27,595 nucleotides of DNA from JBCBSS01 sp039819065 (GCA_039819065.1 JBCBSS010000106.1:1-27595); one strand, 5' to 3'. Shown: positions 17,561 to 26,241, numbered from the stretch's first letter. Numbers and translations: made by a program. The notes: generated by a model from the letters alone, not told the origin.

Positions 17561-17951
17561 TTCTCTCGTGTTTTAGAATAAATAATCGGTTACAAAGGGG
17601 ATTACCGGAGAAAAATGAAAAGTGGCTCACAAGGTGAGAGATTTTTTTGAGTCTATCAGTTAAAAGGGTTTGGAGTCCTTTTTGAAGATGGTAACACCAT
17701 TAAGTAAAGGAAGAAGCAGGTGGAGCAATATCAAGCGGTCAGTTCTAAATACGCCGTTCGACTATTGACAGGTCTATTGCCTGGTCGTAGCTTCCGCTGC
17801 GATCCTTCCGGGTCTGGTCTCTAATGTCATATTTCTTTCTTAAGGTTTGAAGGTAGTGCCTTTGGGTTTCATATCGAGCGGATGCTCTTGCTGTTTTTAG
17901 ATCTTAGGACTGCTGTGTTTGACCTAAGACCAGGGTGCGGCATTGATGATC
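17561..17951. other. 390-nt intergenic region
   Basis: This region contains the inverted copy B of the palindromic repeat (17781-17938) and must hold the promoter of the envelope operon. A short CTCACAAGGTGAG hairpin lies at about 17626-17638. No protein-like reading frame is convincing. Confidence 0.6.
17781..17938 (-). repeat. Palindrome-rich intergenic repeat, copy B
   Basis: The inverse complement contains, in the same order as copy A at 10403-10594, CACCCTGGTCTTAG, GTCCTAAGATCTAAAAAC, AAGAGC, GCTCGAT, then GGATCGCAGCGGAAGCTAC and GACCAG. It keeps the internal palindrome TCTTAGG/CCTAAGA. The middle is shorter and different from copy A. Confidence 0.6.
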
Positions 17952-18566
17952 TTACCAAACTTCCTTTTCACTGTGGGACAGGACTTCCTCTACAGTAACT
18001 AAAAGTTGCCAATTATCAGATAATTGAAAAGGTTCGCCATCTTTTCTATCTAAAATTATTGGTTCACCTTCTGCATCAGTAGAAAAATGGTATAGCTGTT
18101 CTTCTTTGATATATTTTTCTTCAGTGCCGTAGTCTTCAATTAGACCGTCATGCCATGGTTTAGAAATGCAGTTCTTGCAATCATCTCCTTTCACTGCTTT
18201 ATAACCGCAGACTTTGCAGGGTTGAAGCGCATCAAAAAAATCAGTTACTGTCTGTTTATCGAATTGGGCGATTCTTTCTGGAATTTTGACGAGCAGTCTG
18301 TACCATCCGGTATGTGTAGATTCTTTTATTTTGAGCGATTCACCCTCTCTAGTGACCAGCTCAATGCTACTGAAATCGGCGTCGACCAAGGCTAACTTAA
18401 AATCATACCACTTATATTCTTTCGTTTCTTGGGGGTGAATTCTTAATATACAAAAACCTTGATCGTCAATACCTGTAATAATCCTTAGTGACTTCCCGTA
18501 CTTTTTTATCGGGTCACTATAAAACAAGGACCGGATTACATCTCTTATTTTCGTTAGAATGCTCAT
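17952..18566 (-). CDS. Hypothetical protein with zinc-ribbon-like Cys pairs
   Basis: I chose the ATG at 18566 (204 residues, MSILTKIRDVIRSLFYSDP). The frame continues to a TTG at 18710 overlapping the phosphatase stop, but that extra stretch does not look protein-like. No signal peptide or membrane segment is seen, so it should be cytoplasmic. The first 110 residues are mixed alpha/beta and rich in Trp/Lys/Glu (KEYKWYDFKLALVDADFSS). At about 117-133 comes PCKVCGYKAV...DCKNC, a CxxC-x9-CxxC arrangement that probably binds zinc. The tail is acidic. I recognise no family. It follows the PP2C-like phosphatase gene, which makes it a candidate partner or substrate, and it ends the mod operon. Confidence 0.78.
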   Translation of the reverse strand: MSILTKIRDVIRSLFYSDPIKKYGKSLRIITGIDDQGFCILRIHPQETKEYKWYDFKLALVDADFSSIELVTREGESLKIKESTHTGWYRLLVKIPERIAQFDKQTVTDFFDALQPCKVCGYKAVKGDDCKNCISKPWHDGLIEDYGTEEKYIKEEQLYHFSTDAEGEPIILDRKDGEPFQLSDNWQLLVTVEEVLSHSEKEVW

Positions 18567-18706
18567 TCTTGTGATAATTTTTTCAGGTTGCGGGTAATGT
18601 GATCTTGATCTTGTAGTCAGTCGAAAAGCAATCAGGGAAATGTTTATGCAATTCCGAGTTTTACTTTCCAACCCTGAAAGGTAGTCAAAAAAGAGGATAT
18701 GTATAT

Positions 18707-19459
18707 TCAATAGACATCGTTAATAAGCAATCGAATAATGGCCAGATCATCCACGAGCGTATATCCTTGTTCATTGATCAAATGAGATGTCTTTTGTCTT
18801 AGCATTACATCATTACCCAGACCCGATCGGTCTTTTAATAAGAAGTCCATAGGATTTGTAGTCTCGTCGCTCTTGGTATTTTTAGTTTTTTGGAATGTGA
18901 AAATACCATCTGTGCTGATGCTTATATCGGCTAGGTTATCGAAGCTTAATACCTGTTGTTGCTTTGAGTACCAGGAGTCGAATGGTTCACCCAGATGGTA
19001 TCCTATGTAGTCCGGTATATTTTCCTGGTCATAGCTAGTGATTTCGCTATTGGCACAGATAACGCCATCCCCGATAGTGATTGATTCTCCTATGGTCTGC
19101 TCAACATCTACCAAGAGCAATACCAGCGTAGAGAGCAGTTCTTCCTTTTCTAAGAGGAATAAATTTTTAGACTGTTGGAGTTCTTCAAATAGACTTTTCA
19201 GTATCTGATACGAGTATTGGGATAAACTGTCAAACGAAGGTGCCTTATTGATGAATTCTTGGTAGTTCAGTTCTTTGGCAATTTTTCTCAATATTTTGCC
19301 AATCATAGTGGATACGAAATGACTGTCTTTGCCCATGGTACAACCATCCATGACCGCACAGAGTAATTTTCCTTCGCCGAAGTATTCTATGATTAGATAA
19401 TCTTCACAATGAAGTGTGTGCGCTTCACCCATTTGAAGATGTGTATATATTTTCATCAT
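18707..19459 (-). CDS. PP2C-family Ser/Thr protein phosphatase
   Basis: This is a 250-residue protein. The metal-binding and catalytic motifs of PP2C-type phosphatases appear in order: HCEDYLII (Asp20), AVMDGCTMG (Asp38-Gly39), TIGDGVI (Asp131), ISTDGIF (Asp184-Gly185) and LVDDLAIIRL (Asp237-Asp238). The usual DGHGG motif is DGCTMG here, so the second half of that motif is altered, but the Asp ligand is kept. There is no signal peptide; it should be a soluble Mn/Mg-dependent protein phosphatase. It lies 31 nt downstream of modC on the same strand, so it probably shares the mod transcript. The substrate is unknown. The sigma/kinase pair at 10.7-14.1 kb is a formal possibility, but nothing links them. 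Confidence 0.87.
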   Translation of the reverse strand: MMKIYTHLQMGEAHTLHCEDYLIIEYFGEGKLLCAVMDGCTMGKDSHFVSTMIGKILRKIAKELNYQEFINKAPSFDSLSQYSYQILKSLFEELQQSKNLFLLEKEELLSTLVLLLVDVEQTIGESITIGDGVICANSEITSYDQENIPDYIGYHLGEPFDSWYSKQQQVLSFDNLADISISTDGIFTFQKTKNTKSDETTNPMDFLLKDRSGLGNDVMLRQKTSHLINEQGYTLVDDLAIIRLLINDVY

Positions 19460-19490
19460 TCAAATGTACATTAATAACTGCTGGAATGGT

Positions 19491-20372
19491 CTAGTGTAGC
19501 TTCCTTATCAACGGATTGAAAGCCTTAGAAGCGACCAGTACTTTATCTCCAACTGCCAGTTGACTGGCTTCTTTTTCATCGGCTACCACTTTCACCATGT
19601 TGTTCCCAATAAGCACGGAAATGATATAAATGATGTCTTCTTTCACGATACTTAGCACTTCACCGGTAAATTGAAACTTACCACTTACACTTTGACTTGA
19701 GAATAAGATGGTTGGTGGGCCGCTCTGTTTGATTTTTCCATCTGCCAACTCCAAAACCCGATCGGCCATTTTGAAGATCTCCCCTATATCGTGCGTCACC
19801 ATAATGGTCGTGAGCCCATAGGATTTATGCATCTGAATGATGTAGTCCTGGAGTGCCGATCGCATTTGCGGGTCTAATGCCGATAAAGGTTCGTCAAGTA
19901 GCAGTAGCTGAGGTTTGTTGACCAATGCCCTGGCCAAAGCTGTACGTTGCTGTTGTCCTCCTGATAGAGTATTTGGCTTTCTGTGTTGTAAATCGATTAA
20001 GTCCATCACCTCTAATAATTCCGTGACCATGCTTTGGGACTGTTGCTTGCTGAGGGCATAATTAAGGTTTTCTTTCACCGTCATGTTGGGGAATAAAGCA
20101 TAGTCCTGGAATACATAGCCAACCGCTCTTTGCTGTGGTTTCCAATTGATGCTATCGGATGAGCTATACCACGGTGTACCGTTTACAATAATGTTGCCTT
20201 GATCAGGCCGCATTAAGCCCGCTACCATTCTCAGTGTAGACGTTTTGCCCGTACCCGAGGCGCCGTAAAGACAGATGAACTCACCGGCATCTATCCCGGT
20301 AGATATATCCAATGACAGGTCACCTCCGGCACCATGCAACGTTTTCTGCAAGTCGATTTGTATCAGCGCCAT
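19491..20372 (-). CDS. modC: Molybdate ABC transporter ATP-binding protein
   Basis: This 293-residue ATPase powers molybdate import. Visible motifs are Walker A GASGTGKT (37-44), Q-loop FQD (Gln89), signature LSGGQQQR (136-143), Walker B LLLLDEP (156-162) and the switch His194 in VTHD. A C-terminal part of about 60 residues (SGKFQFTGEVLSIV...VGDKVLVASKAFNPLI) is a diverged TOBE/Mop domain, the hallmark that separates ModC from other ABC ATPases. The length is somewhat short for ModC (usually about 350) because only one short TOBE module is present. It overlaps modB by 10 nt, and the Mop di-domain protein lies just upstream of modB. Confidence 0.93.
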   Translation of the reverse strand: MALIQIDLQKTLHGAGGDLSLDISTGIDAGEFICLYGASGTGKTSTLRMVAGLMRPDQGNIIVNGTPWYSSSDSINWKPQQRAVGYVFQDYALFPNMTVKENLNYALSKQQSQSMVTELLEVMDLIDLQHRKPNTLSGGQQQRTALARALVNKPQLLLLDEPLSALDPQMRSALQDYIIQMHKSYGLTTIMVTHDIGEIFKMADRVLELADGKIKQSGPPTILFSSQSVSGKFQFTGEVLSIVKEDIIYIISVLIGNNMVKVVADEKEASQLAVGDKVLVASKAFNPLIRKLH

Positions 20373-21037
20373 GTTTTGTTGAGGTTTTTACCATTGATGA
20401 AATATACGCCTAGCAAGATGATAAATGTAACCGCGAAAAGAATCATGGAGTAGGTATTGGCAGTACTGTAATTTAACGCTTCGACCTCGTCGTATATGGC
20501 AATAGATGCCACTCGGGTCTCATCAGGGATGTTTCCGCCGATCATCAACACCAGGCCAAACTCACCAATGGTATGAGCAAAAGATAGCACCAGGCCGGTA
20601 AGGACATTGTTCTTGATGTTCGGTAATTCTACCTTAAGAAAAGTGGTTATGCGGGATTTACCCAAAACAAAGGAAGCCTCTCGAATCGAGTCAGGCAAAA
20701 GGGTTAGACCAGACTGAATAGGGTGTACCATAAATGGTAAACTGTAAATGATAGAGGCGAGGACAAGGCCTTCGAAAGAAAAGAGCAATTCAAGTCCCAG
20801 ATACTGGCTTAAAAAGGCTCCAAACTGATTTCTTGGGCTGAGGGCTACCAACAGATAAAAACCGATTACAGTAGGAGGGAGTACCAAAGGCATGCTGACC
20901 AGAGTTTCTATTACCGGTTTGATCTTGCTATTTGTTCTGGACAACCAATAAGCTAGAGGAACCGATGCTAAAAAAAGCAAAACAGTGGTGATCAATGCCA
21001 ATTGAAAGGTCAATATAATCGGTGACCACTCTATCAT
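20363..21037 (-). CDS. modB: Molybdate ABC transporter permease
   Basis: This 224-residue integral membrane protein forms the molybdate channel. Hydrophobic segments lie near residues 8-30, 45-68, 85-105, 135-160 and 190-215. The cytoplasmic EAA loop that contacts the ATPase is visible (SIREASFVLGKSRITTFLKVELP, about 135-158), and LVLPPTVIGFYLLVALS is typical of ModB. The length matches the family. Its start overlaps the Mop di-domain gene by 4 nt and its end overlaps modC by 10 nt, so the three are translationally coupled. Confidence 0.94.
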   Translation of the reverse strand: MIEWSPIILTFQLALITTVLLFLASVPLAYWLSRTNSKIKPVIETLVSMPLVLPPTVIGFYLLVALSPRNQFGAFLSQYLGLELLFSFEGLVLASIIYSLPFMVHPIQSGLTLLPDSIREASFVLGKSRITTFLKVELPNIKNNVLTGLVLSFAHTIGEFGLVLMIGGNIPDETRVASIAIYDEVEALNYSTANTYSMILFAVTFIILLGVYFINGKNLNKTWR

Positions 21038-21432
21038 TTAGCAAGCATAAGTTCGTTGGTTTTGATCAGGGCATTTATCTCAGCACCAGCTTTCACCTGT
21101 AAATAGTCAAGCGCTTCTGTGGTAATGATAGCTGTAATCTTCTGCTCTAAGTGAAGCAATTCAACTTTAGAAAGCAGTTGCCCTCTTTCTATCGCATTCA
21201 CTTGGCAAGGTATGCTATTGATAATACTGGTGGACGACATATCAGCGTTGGCCAGGATCACTTCGGTCTCTTTAAAAAGTACCTGGATATTTCCATCATT
21301 GATAAGGTATGAAGCGGATGCAGGTGTTTCAATGACAATGGATTTAAGCTTTAGTTTGCCGACTGCTATGCTCACCATTGATAAATTACCCTGTACTTCT
21401 ATCGCAGTTATTTTTCCGGAAAGGACGTTCAC
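21034..21432 (-). CDS. Molbindin-like protein with two Mop/TOBE domains
   Basis: This 132-residue protein is made almost entirely of two Mop units. The first (about 4-62) runs LSGKITAIEVQGNLSMVSIA to VLFKETEVILAN; the second (about 70-131) runs IPCQVNAIERGQLLSKVELL to INALIKTNELMLAK. This matches the ModG/molbindin layout, in which oligomers bind molybdate or tungstate ions for cytoplasmic storage or sensing. The first unit is the more diverged. There is no DNA-binding domain, so it is not a full ModE regulator. It lies between modA (90 nt upstream) and modB (4-nt overlap), an unusual position for such a protein inside a transporter operon. Confidence 0.88.
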   Translation of the reverse strand: MNVLSGKITAIEVQGNLSMVSIAVGKLKLKSIVIETPASASYLINDGNIQVLFKETEVILANADMSSTSIINSIPCQVNAIERGQLLSKVELLHLEQKITAIITTEALDYLQVKAGAEINALIKTNELMLAK

Positions 21433-21521
21433 AATTAGATATCCAAGTAAATCTTTGGCACAACTTAAAGAAAATAAATGAATTGGGAGTATGCATCTGT
21501 TACAACCGGCTTATGGAAAGA

Positions 21522-22289
21522 TCAGGGTATGATATAGCCGTGCACACTCAAAATGCCTGCTCCCTTGTTGGACTTGAGAAAACGTACGAATTGATTGGCA
21601 TTCTTCTCCATATCTTGATTGTCGTGCTGAACGATCACTACACCTTGATTAACAGGTGGATAATTAGCCGAGGGTAGAGGACTCCATCGGCCTTGCTCTT
21701 TAGCGGACAGTACGGATGATTTAGAAGTAAACCCAATTTCGCAGACCTTAGATAACACAAACTGATTGACTTGGGATATGCTTTCTCCATAAACCAGTTT
21801 GTCAGATAGTGAGCCTTCATCATCTACTTGCTTGATCACTGCCATAGCGGCCTTTCCATAAGGAGCTACTTTCGGGTTGGCCAAAGCAATATGCTTGATC
21901 TCCGTTGATGCAAGCAATTCCAGAGACGGTGTTAAATCGGGTACTTGAGACCAAATGACAAGCTCACCTCTGGCGTATATTTCAGCACCTCCGATAGTTA
22001 GTCCAGCTTCTTCCAGGCTTTGCGGATATTTCATATCAGCGGAAAGGAAAACATCGTAAGGAGCACCATTTTTAATCTGGGCGGTAAGCTTTCCAGATGA
22101 ACCCACGATCATCTCACATGTAATGCCTGTTTCTACCTCGAAAGCATTTATGAGTTCCTCCATGGCAAACTGTACGTTGGCAGCAGTCGCTATAGTCAAG
22201 CGGTCTTTACGTTTCTTGCCTGTGCACCCACTCAATACAGCGATTGTCGCTACTATGAGAACATAAATAAACACTTTAGGGTGACACAT
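21522..22289 (-). CDS. modA: Molybdate-binding lipoprotein of the ABC transporter
   Basis: This is a 255-residue substrate-binding protein. The N-terminus MCHPKVFIYVLIVATIAVL leads into the lipobox LSGC with Cys22 as the lipid-anchored residue. The mature protein shows the ModA pattern: LTIATAANVQFAMEELINAF, the ligand-contacting GSSGKLTAQIKNGAPYDVF with LSADM, ALANPKVAPYGKAA, and VCEIGFTSKSSVL near the end. It captures molybdate or tungstate outside the inner membrane for ModBC. It is the first gene of the run; a terminator closes the upstream OmpA gene about 48 nt before it, so its promoter must lie within about 100 nt. No Moco-type riboswitch is apparent in that short space. Confidence 0.93.
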   Translation of the reverse strand: MCHPKVFIYVLIVATIAVLSGCTGKKRKDRLTIATAANVQFAMEELINAFEVETGITCEMIVGSSGKLTAQIKNGAPYDVFLSADMKYPQSLEEAGLTIGGAEIYARGELVIWSQVPDLTPSLELLASTEIKHIALANPKVAPYGKAAMAVIKQVDDEGSLSDKLVYGESISQVNQFVLSKVCEIGFTSKSSVLSAKEQGRWSPLPSANYPPVNQGVVIVQHDNQDMEKNANQFVRFLKSNKGAGILSVHGYIIP

Positions 22290-22336
22290 AGAGAAAGTGA
22301 ATTTTCTATCTGGTTAACAAAGAAAAGGTCGAAAAT

Positions 22337-22370
22337 AAAAAAAGGAATGATCGAAACCATTCCTTTTTTT
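22337..22370 (-). terminator. Bidirectional terminator after the OmpA gene
   Basis: GGAATG (22344-22349) pairs with CATTCC (22358-22363) around an 8-nt loop. A run of A lies on the left and of T on the right, so it has a T-run on both strands. It begins about 20 nt after the OmpA-family stop and separates that gene from modA. Confidence 0.85.
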
Positions 22371-22389
22371 ATGCTGAAGATTTTACAGT

Positions 22390-23694
22390 TTAGTTGTCGG
22401 CAATCACCTCAACTTCTACTCTTACGTTTCTATAAGCCTGTGAGCTATGCTTGTCGTAGACCATTTTCTTACCACCCCATCCTTTGATCTCCATTCTATC
22501 TTCTGGGATGCCTTCAGACATGAGATAGTGCTGAATGGTGTATGCTCTATACTCGGAAAGCCTTTTAGCACTACCTACGTTCTCTTTATGGTCACCACCT
22601 AAGCCAAAGAAGTTTTTGTCTTCCGCTTCGGTATTGAGGTGTATGATTTTACCATGTGAATTACCATTGGTATGGCCATGAATTCTGATTTTCATGGCAG
22701 GGTTTTCATTGAGCATACCTAACAGACTGTTCAACTCATACTTTGACTCAGGGCGCATAATAGCTGCGTCTTTGAAAAACTTAACATTCCACAACACTGC
22801 GATATCCCCTTTTCTAAGCCGTTGTAATGGAAATTCTATGATGATCTTATCTTCGTCTAATTCAATGTAGGAAGATGTAGAATCAGAAAGTGGATTACTC
22901 AGGTTAATGATGTGCTCAAATGGCCTAAATCCAAAAATGCGTGAAACTAATTTGACTGTGTTTTTACCATTGTTAGGATCGTCAATTCCGATTAGCTTAT
23001 GTGCACTGAGGTCTATTAGTTTTTTGGCACGTACATTATCCACTAACTCTATTTCCCCGCGTACCTCTTTCAGCGTATTGGCATTGATGACGTTCAAGTA
23101 CAACTTATAATCGCCTTGTACATTTTCTTCTTCTTTAACGGTCTCTACTTCTTCAGTCTTTGTTTCGGTGACGGGAGGTGTGGTTTCGGTTTTTTCCTCT
23201 ACTACCACAGTTTCTTCTTGCTGCTCTCTACCGGTGTTTTCAGTCACATCCTCAACAGGGAGGAGCTCTATTTCTTCTGCCACTATGTTTTGTTCAGTGG
23301 TTGAAGACTCTGAAATTAGAATCTGTCTTTCATCATCGTTAGATGCATCCGACAACTGACCGGTGTATACCCAAGCATCAGCAAACTCAGCATTAGATCT
23401 AACACGGTGAACAGTCTGAATGGCTGTGTTGATGTCATCTCCGCTATATACAAATACATAGTAAAGATTGCGTTGTGGATTTAGTGCATAGTTGGCGTCC
23501 ATATCCAGGTTTCTGACACGATCTGTAAAACGGATAGCATTTTTGTGGTAGGCGAACGCACCTACAACAACATAGTTTAATACTTCCTCACGATCTTCCG
23601 GGGTAAGGCGATGACTGGCCGTCGTAAAGACGGAAACACAAGTCAACACCAAGGAGAGGATTATGGCGGACAGTTTATCACTTTTAATTAACAT
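22390..23694 (-). CDS. OmpA-family peptidoglycan-binding protein
   Basis: This is a 434-residue exported protein. The signal sequence is LSAIILSLVLTCVSVFTTAS. A SPOR-like segment lies at about 38-112 (LNYVVVGAFAYHKNAIRFTD...YYVFVYSGDD). An acidic Glu/Thr linker covers about 117-195, followed by a beta-rich region at about 196-300. The C-terminal OmpA domain (about 305-432) has NPAMKIRIHGHTNG, RLSEYRAYTIQHYL and GIPEDRMEIKGWG, with Arg383 at the conserved peptidoglycan-binding site. Where OmpA domains usually have GHTD, this protein has GHTN, and about 25 residues are inserted before the Arg helix. It probably anchors the outer membrane to the cell wall. It stands alone between its own promoter and a terminator. 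Confidence 0.9.
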   Translation of the reverse strand: MLIKSDKLSAIILSLVLTCVSVFTTASHRLTPEDREEVLNYVVVGAFAYHKNAIRFTDRVRNLDMDANYALNPQRNLYYVFVYSGDDINTAIQTVHRVRSNAEFADAWVYTGQLSDASNDDERQILISESSTTEQNIVAEEIELLPVEDVTENTGREQQEETVVVEEKTETTPPVTETKTEEVETVKEEENVQGDYKLYLNVINANTLKEVRGEIELVDNVRAKKLIDLSAHKLIGIDDPNNGKNTVKLVSRIFGFRPFEHIINLSNPLSDSTSSYIELDEDKIIIEFPLQRLRKGDIAVLWNVKFFKDAAIMRPESKYELNSLLGMLNENPAMKIRIHGHTNGNSHGKIIHLNTEAEDKNFFGLGGDHKENVGSAKRLSEYRAYTIQHYLMSEGIPEDRMEIKGWGGKKMVYDKHSSQAYRNVRVEVEVIADN

Positions 23695-23762
23695 AACCTT
23701 TGTAAATTTCTACTCTACCGTTGGCAAATTTTTGTAAATCAATCAATTAAGTTAAAAATCAA

Positions 23763-23796
23763 CAAAAGTAAACAATAATTTTTTGATTATAAACAA
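23763..23796 (-). promoter_or_regulatory. Candidate Bacteroidota promoter for the OmpA-family gene
   Basis: On the minus strand TACTTTTG (23770-23763) fits the -7 consensus TAnnTTTG. A TTG at 23796-23794 lies 23 nt upstream, at the long end of usual spacing. The surrounding region is very AT-rich. It would leave a leader of about 60 nt before the start at 23694. Confidence 0.45.
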
Positions 23797-23837
23797 AAGA
23801 ATGGCTAATTATTAAATTATACAACTAATTATTGTCA

Positions 23838-26204
23838 CTATTTGGATATTATTTCAAAATTTGTTTCAATCAATTCGCCATTTTGGTCAATTAAAGTGAG
23901 TGAATGATTACCTCTGGTAGGGGCTAGTTCCATCTGGTGGATTCGCTTTGTATGACCTAAATATTCGCCATTGAGATGCCAGTGAATCTGTGAATTTGGT
24001 ATTCTATGAGCTACCTCGAAGATCGTGCCGCCGCGGTGCCCGTCTAACTCTTTAGGGATATAAATTTTTGTATTATTCCGAGGGTATATTACCTGCATCG
24101 ATCGGAGCTGATCATTTTCTTCAGAGCATCCTAGTTTATAGGGGGGGAGTACTTTGTAAAACGCATTTTTAGAACGGTAATAGTATTCCTGTACCGGAGG
24201 TAAAACGAACCATGGTTTGCTTACCATATTGCTGACCGAAGCACAACGTGTATTAACCCTTTGTCGTCCGTCCTTGGTTAAGTGTACCACCTTATGAAAA
24301 GGACAGGATACTGTATTGAGTCCTTCCTTGGGAATCCAAATCTTGTCGTGTGTGTCGCAATGAGGTGAAACCCTGTAACCACTTAGTCGACAGATTGGTA
24401 CTTTAATCAATTCACTTTCCGGCTTACTGAACCAATCTCCTTTGGGTAGGAGCGAGAATATGTCAAACATAATTGGTGCTGCTGCTTTGATGCCGGTTAA
24501 ACCCGGCCGACCTTCTCCATCGGCATTGCCTACCCAGACACCTACGGCATATTTATCGGTTACCCCAACTGCCCATGCATCTCTGAAACCATAGCTTGTA
24601 CCGGTTTTCCACGCAATTTTTTTAGAGGTTTCGAATAGCTTCCAAGACGACTGGTCATCTGGTCGGTAGACTTCCAACATGGCTTGAAAGGTGGTCCATA
24701 TGGCTCCGGCGTTTAGAATGGAATTAAAGTCCCTCGGCTCGAATGCTTTATGATTGCTCAAGGTGAAGACAGGGGCGTGGAAATCATTTTTATCATACTT
24801 GACACTTCCCGCTCCCTCAAAATGGTGATTGAGCGTCCGCGCCATACTGGCATAAGCCCCGGTTATATCCCACAGGTTGCCTTCAGCCCCTCCTAATACT
24901 AATGATAAACCATAGTGGTCAGCAGGACGGTGCAATGTGGTCATGCCAATATCCTGAAGTAATGAGTGAAACTTCTCGTACCGATAATCCCGCAGCATGA
25001 GTACCGCCGGAATATTCAATGAGCGAGCCAAAGCCCTATCAGCGGCGATAGCACCGTCGTAGGTACGGGCAAAATTAGTAGGTGCAAAGCCTTGTATAAA
25101 TGTGGGCACATCGGGCACAAGCGTTTTAGGTAGCATCTGACCTTCATTAAGCATAGCAGCATATAAGAAGGGCTTTAGAATACTGCCAGTACTTCGTGGA
25201 GCAGTAATGATATCAACAGCATTACCAGAAGATTCAGGGCCAATTTTGCGCGTGTTGCCTACGTAAGCCAATGCCTCCCCTGTTTCCACATCCAGGACTA
25301 AAGCAGCGGCGTTGTGAATGCCATTAAATCTTAGTTGTTGGTAATGACGGTTAACAATCTGGTCGACATTTTCCTGTAAGCCTATATCGATAGTACTGGT
25401 TATTCTTTGCTCTCTTAAGCCTTCTTTGAATGACCTGATAAGCAGATGACTGGCTATTTGCGGCAAAGGCTTTGGATTATCTGGTATACGCTCAGCCATA
25501 GCCAATTGGGCGGTTAGCGTATCAATCACTCCTTTTGCCATAAGCTTGTTGAGCAACTGGTCACGTTTAAGCCTTAGTTGATCTCTATTTCTTCCGGGAT
25601 GGATGAGCGATGGGCTATTGGGAAGGACGGCCAATGTAGCCGCTTCACCCCAAGAAAGATCTTCCGGGCCTCTTCCAAAGTAGCGCCAGGTAGCCGCTTT
25701 TAAGCCTACAATGTTTCCGCCAAAAGGAGCGTGTGAGGCATGGAGGGCTAGAATTTCATTTTTCGTGTAGCTCCATTCTATTCTGGTAGCAAATATTAAC
25801 TCCCGCACCTTTTCCAATATTGTTCTTGACCGGCCTTTGCGTGACAAGCGTACAACCTGCATGGTAATCGTACTTCCTCCGCTTACTACCCGGCGGGCCT
25901 TGAGGTTTTGCCATGTAGCCCGGAGTAATGAAGCAGGATTGAAGCCAATGTGGTCGTAGAAGTGCTCATCTTCATAGTGCAAAAGAGCAGTAGTGAATTT
26001 GTCTGGGACGGAATCACTGGCCGGAAACCTCCATTGGCCATCTGAGGCGATCATCGCACCCAATAGATGGCCATTGCGGTCTTCAAGTACGGTAGAGTAT
26101 GGAGTATCGAAAAGTTGGGAGGGAAGACAAAAGATATAATAGACCAATAAACCTATTCCTACTGATGCCTGCAACAGCCGACGATATTTTCGCAGCTTAC
26201 CCAT
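23838..26204 (-). CDS. pbpC: Penicillin-binding protein 1C (bifunctional transglycosylase/transpeptidase)
   Basis: This is a 788-residue enzyme polymerising and cross-linking peptidoglycan. One membrane anchor lies at about 11-28. The GT51 glycosyltransferase domain (about 35-230) has YEDEHFYDHIG with catalytic Glu78 and SGGSTITMQ. The transpeptidase domain (about 295-590) has STGSILKPF with the active Ser341 and Lys344, SLN (395-397) and KTGTSYGF (533-540). The C-terminal part (about 600-788) starts with CRLSGYRVSPHC and ends in a beta-rich BiPBP_C-like domain, both typical of PbpC. All key residues are intact. The usual neighbour, an alpha-2-macroglobulin gene, is not present; the OmpA gene follows and a DM13 gene precedes. 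A terminator-like hairpin lies 7 nt upstream of its start codon. Confidence 0.95.
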   Translation of the reverse strand: MGKLRKYRRLLQASVGIGLLVYYIFCLPSQLFDTPYSTVLEDRNGHLLGAMIASDGQWRFPASDSVPDKFTTALLHYEDEHFYDHIGFNPASLLRATWQNLKARRVVSGGSTITMQVVRLSRKGRSRTILEKVRELIFATRIEWSYTKNEILALHASHAPFGGNIVGLKAATWRYFGRGPEDLSWGEAATLAVLPNSPSLIHPGRNRDQLRLKRDQLLNKLMAKGVIDTLTAQLAMAERIPDNPKPLPQIASHLLIRSFKEGLREQRITSTIDIGLQENVDQIVNRHYQQLRFNGIHNAAALVLDVETGEALAYVGNTRKIGPESSGNAVDIITAPRSTGSILKPFLYAAMLNEGQMLPKTLVPDVPTFIQGFAPTNFARTYDGAIAADRALARSLNIPAVLMLRDYRYEKFHSLLQDIGMTTLHRPADHYGLSLVLGGAEGNLWDITGAYASMARTLNHHFEGAGSVKYDKNDFHAPVFTLSNHKAFEPRDFNSILNAGAIWTTFQAMLEVYRPDDQSSWKLFETSKKIAWKTGTSYGFRDAWAVGVTDKYAVGVWVGNADGEGRPGLTGIKAAAPIMFDIFSLLPKGDWFSKPESELIKVPICRLSGYRVSPHCDTHDKIWIPKEGLNTVSCPFHKVVHLTKDGRQRVNTRCASVSNMVSKPWFVLPPVQEYYYRSKNAFYKVLPPYKLGCSEENDQLRSMQVIYPRNNTKIYIPKELDGHRGGTIFEVAHRIPNSQIHWHLNGEYLGHTKRIHQMELAPTRGNHSLTLIDQNGELIETNFEIISK

Positions 26205-26210
26205 ACCTGC

Positions 26211-26241
26211 AAAATAAAAAAAGCGTTGTAAAAACGCTTTT
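26211..26241 (-). terminator. Terminator hairpin between the DM13 gene and pbpC
   Basis: AAAAGCGTT (26219-26227) pairs perfectly with AACGCTTTT (26233-26241) around a 5-nt loop; on the minus strand it is followed by TTTTTTTATTTT. It begins 28 nt after the DM13 stop and its T-run ends 6 nt before the pbpC ATG. Confidence 0.8.

Noticed and set aside
17626..17648. CTCACAAGGTGAG hairpin followed by a T-run on the plus strand, terminator-like
   Set aside because: The stem is only 5 bp and no plus-strand gene lies upstream.
18567..18710. TTG start at 18710 for the zinc-ribbon-like protein, overlapping the phosphatase stop
   Set aside because: The extra 48 residues do not resemble a folded domain or signal peptide. 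The ATG at 18566 gives a better N-terminus, although coupling through the overlap cannot be fully excluded.
22290..22389. Possible molybdenum-cofactor riboswitch upstream of modA
   Set aside because: Only about 100 nt separate modA from the OmpA stop, and most of that is the OmpA terminator. There is no room for the usual multi-helix aptamer.
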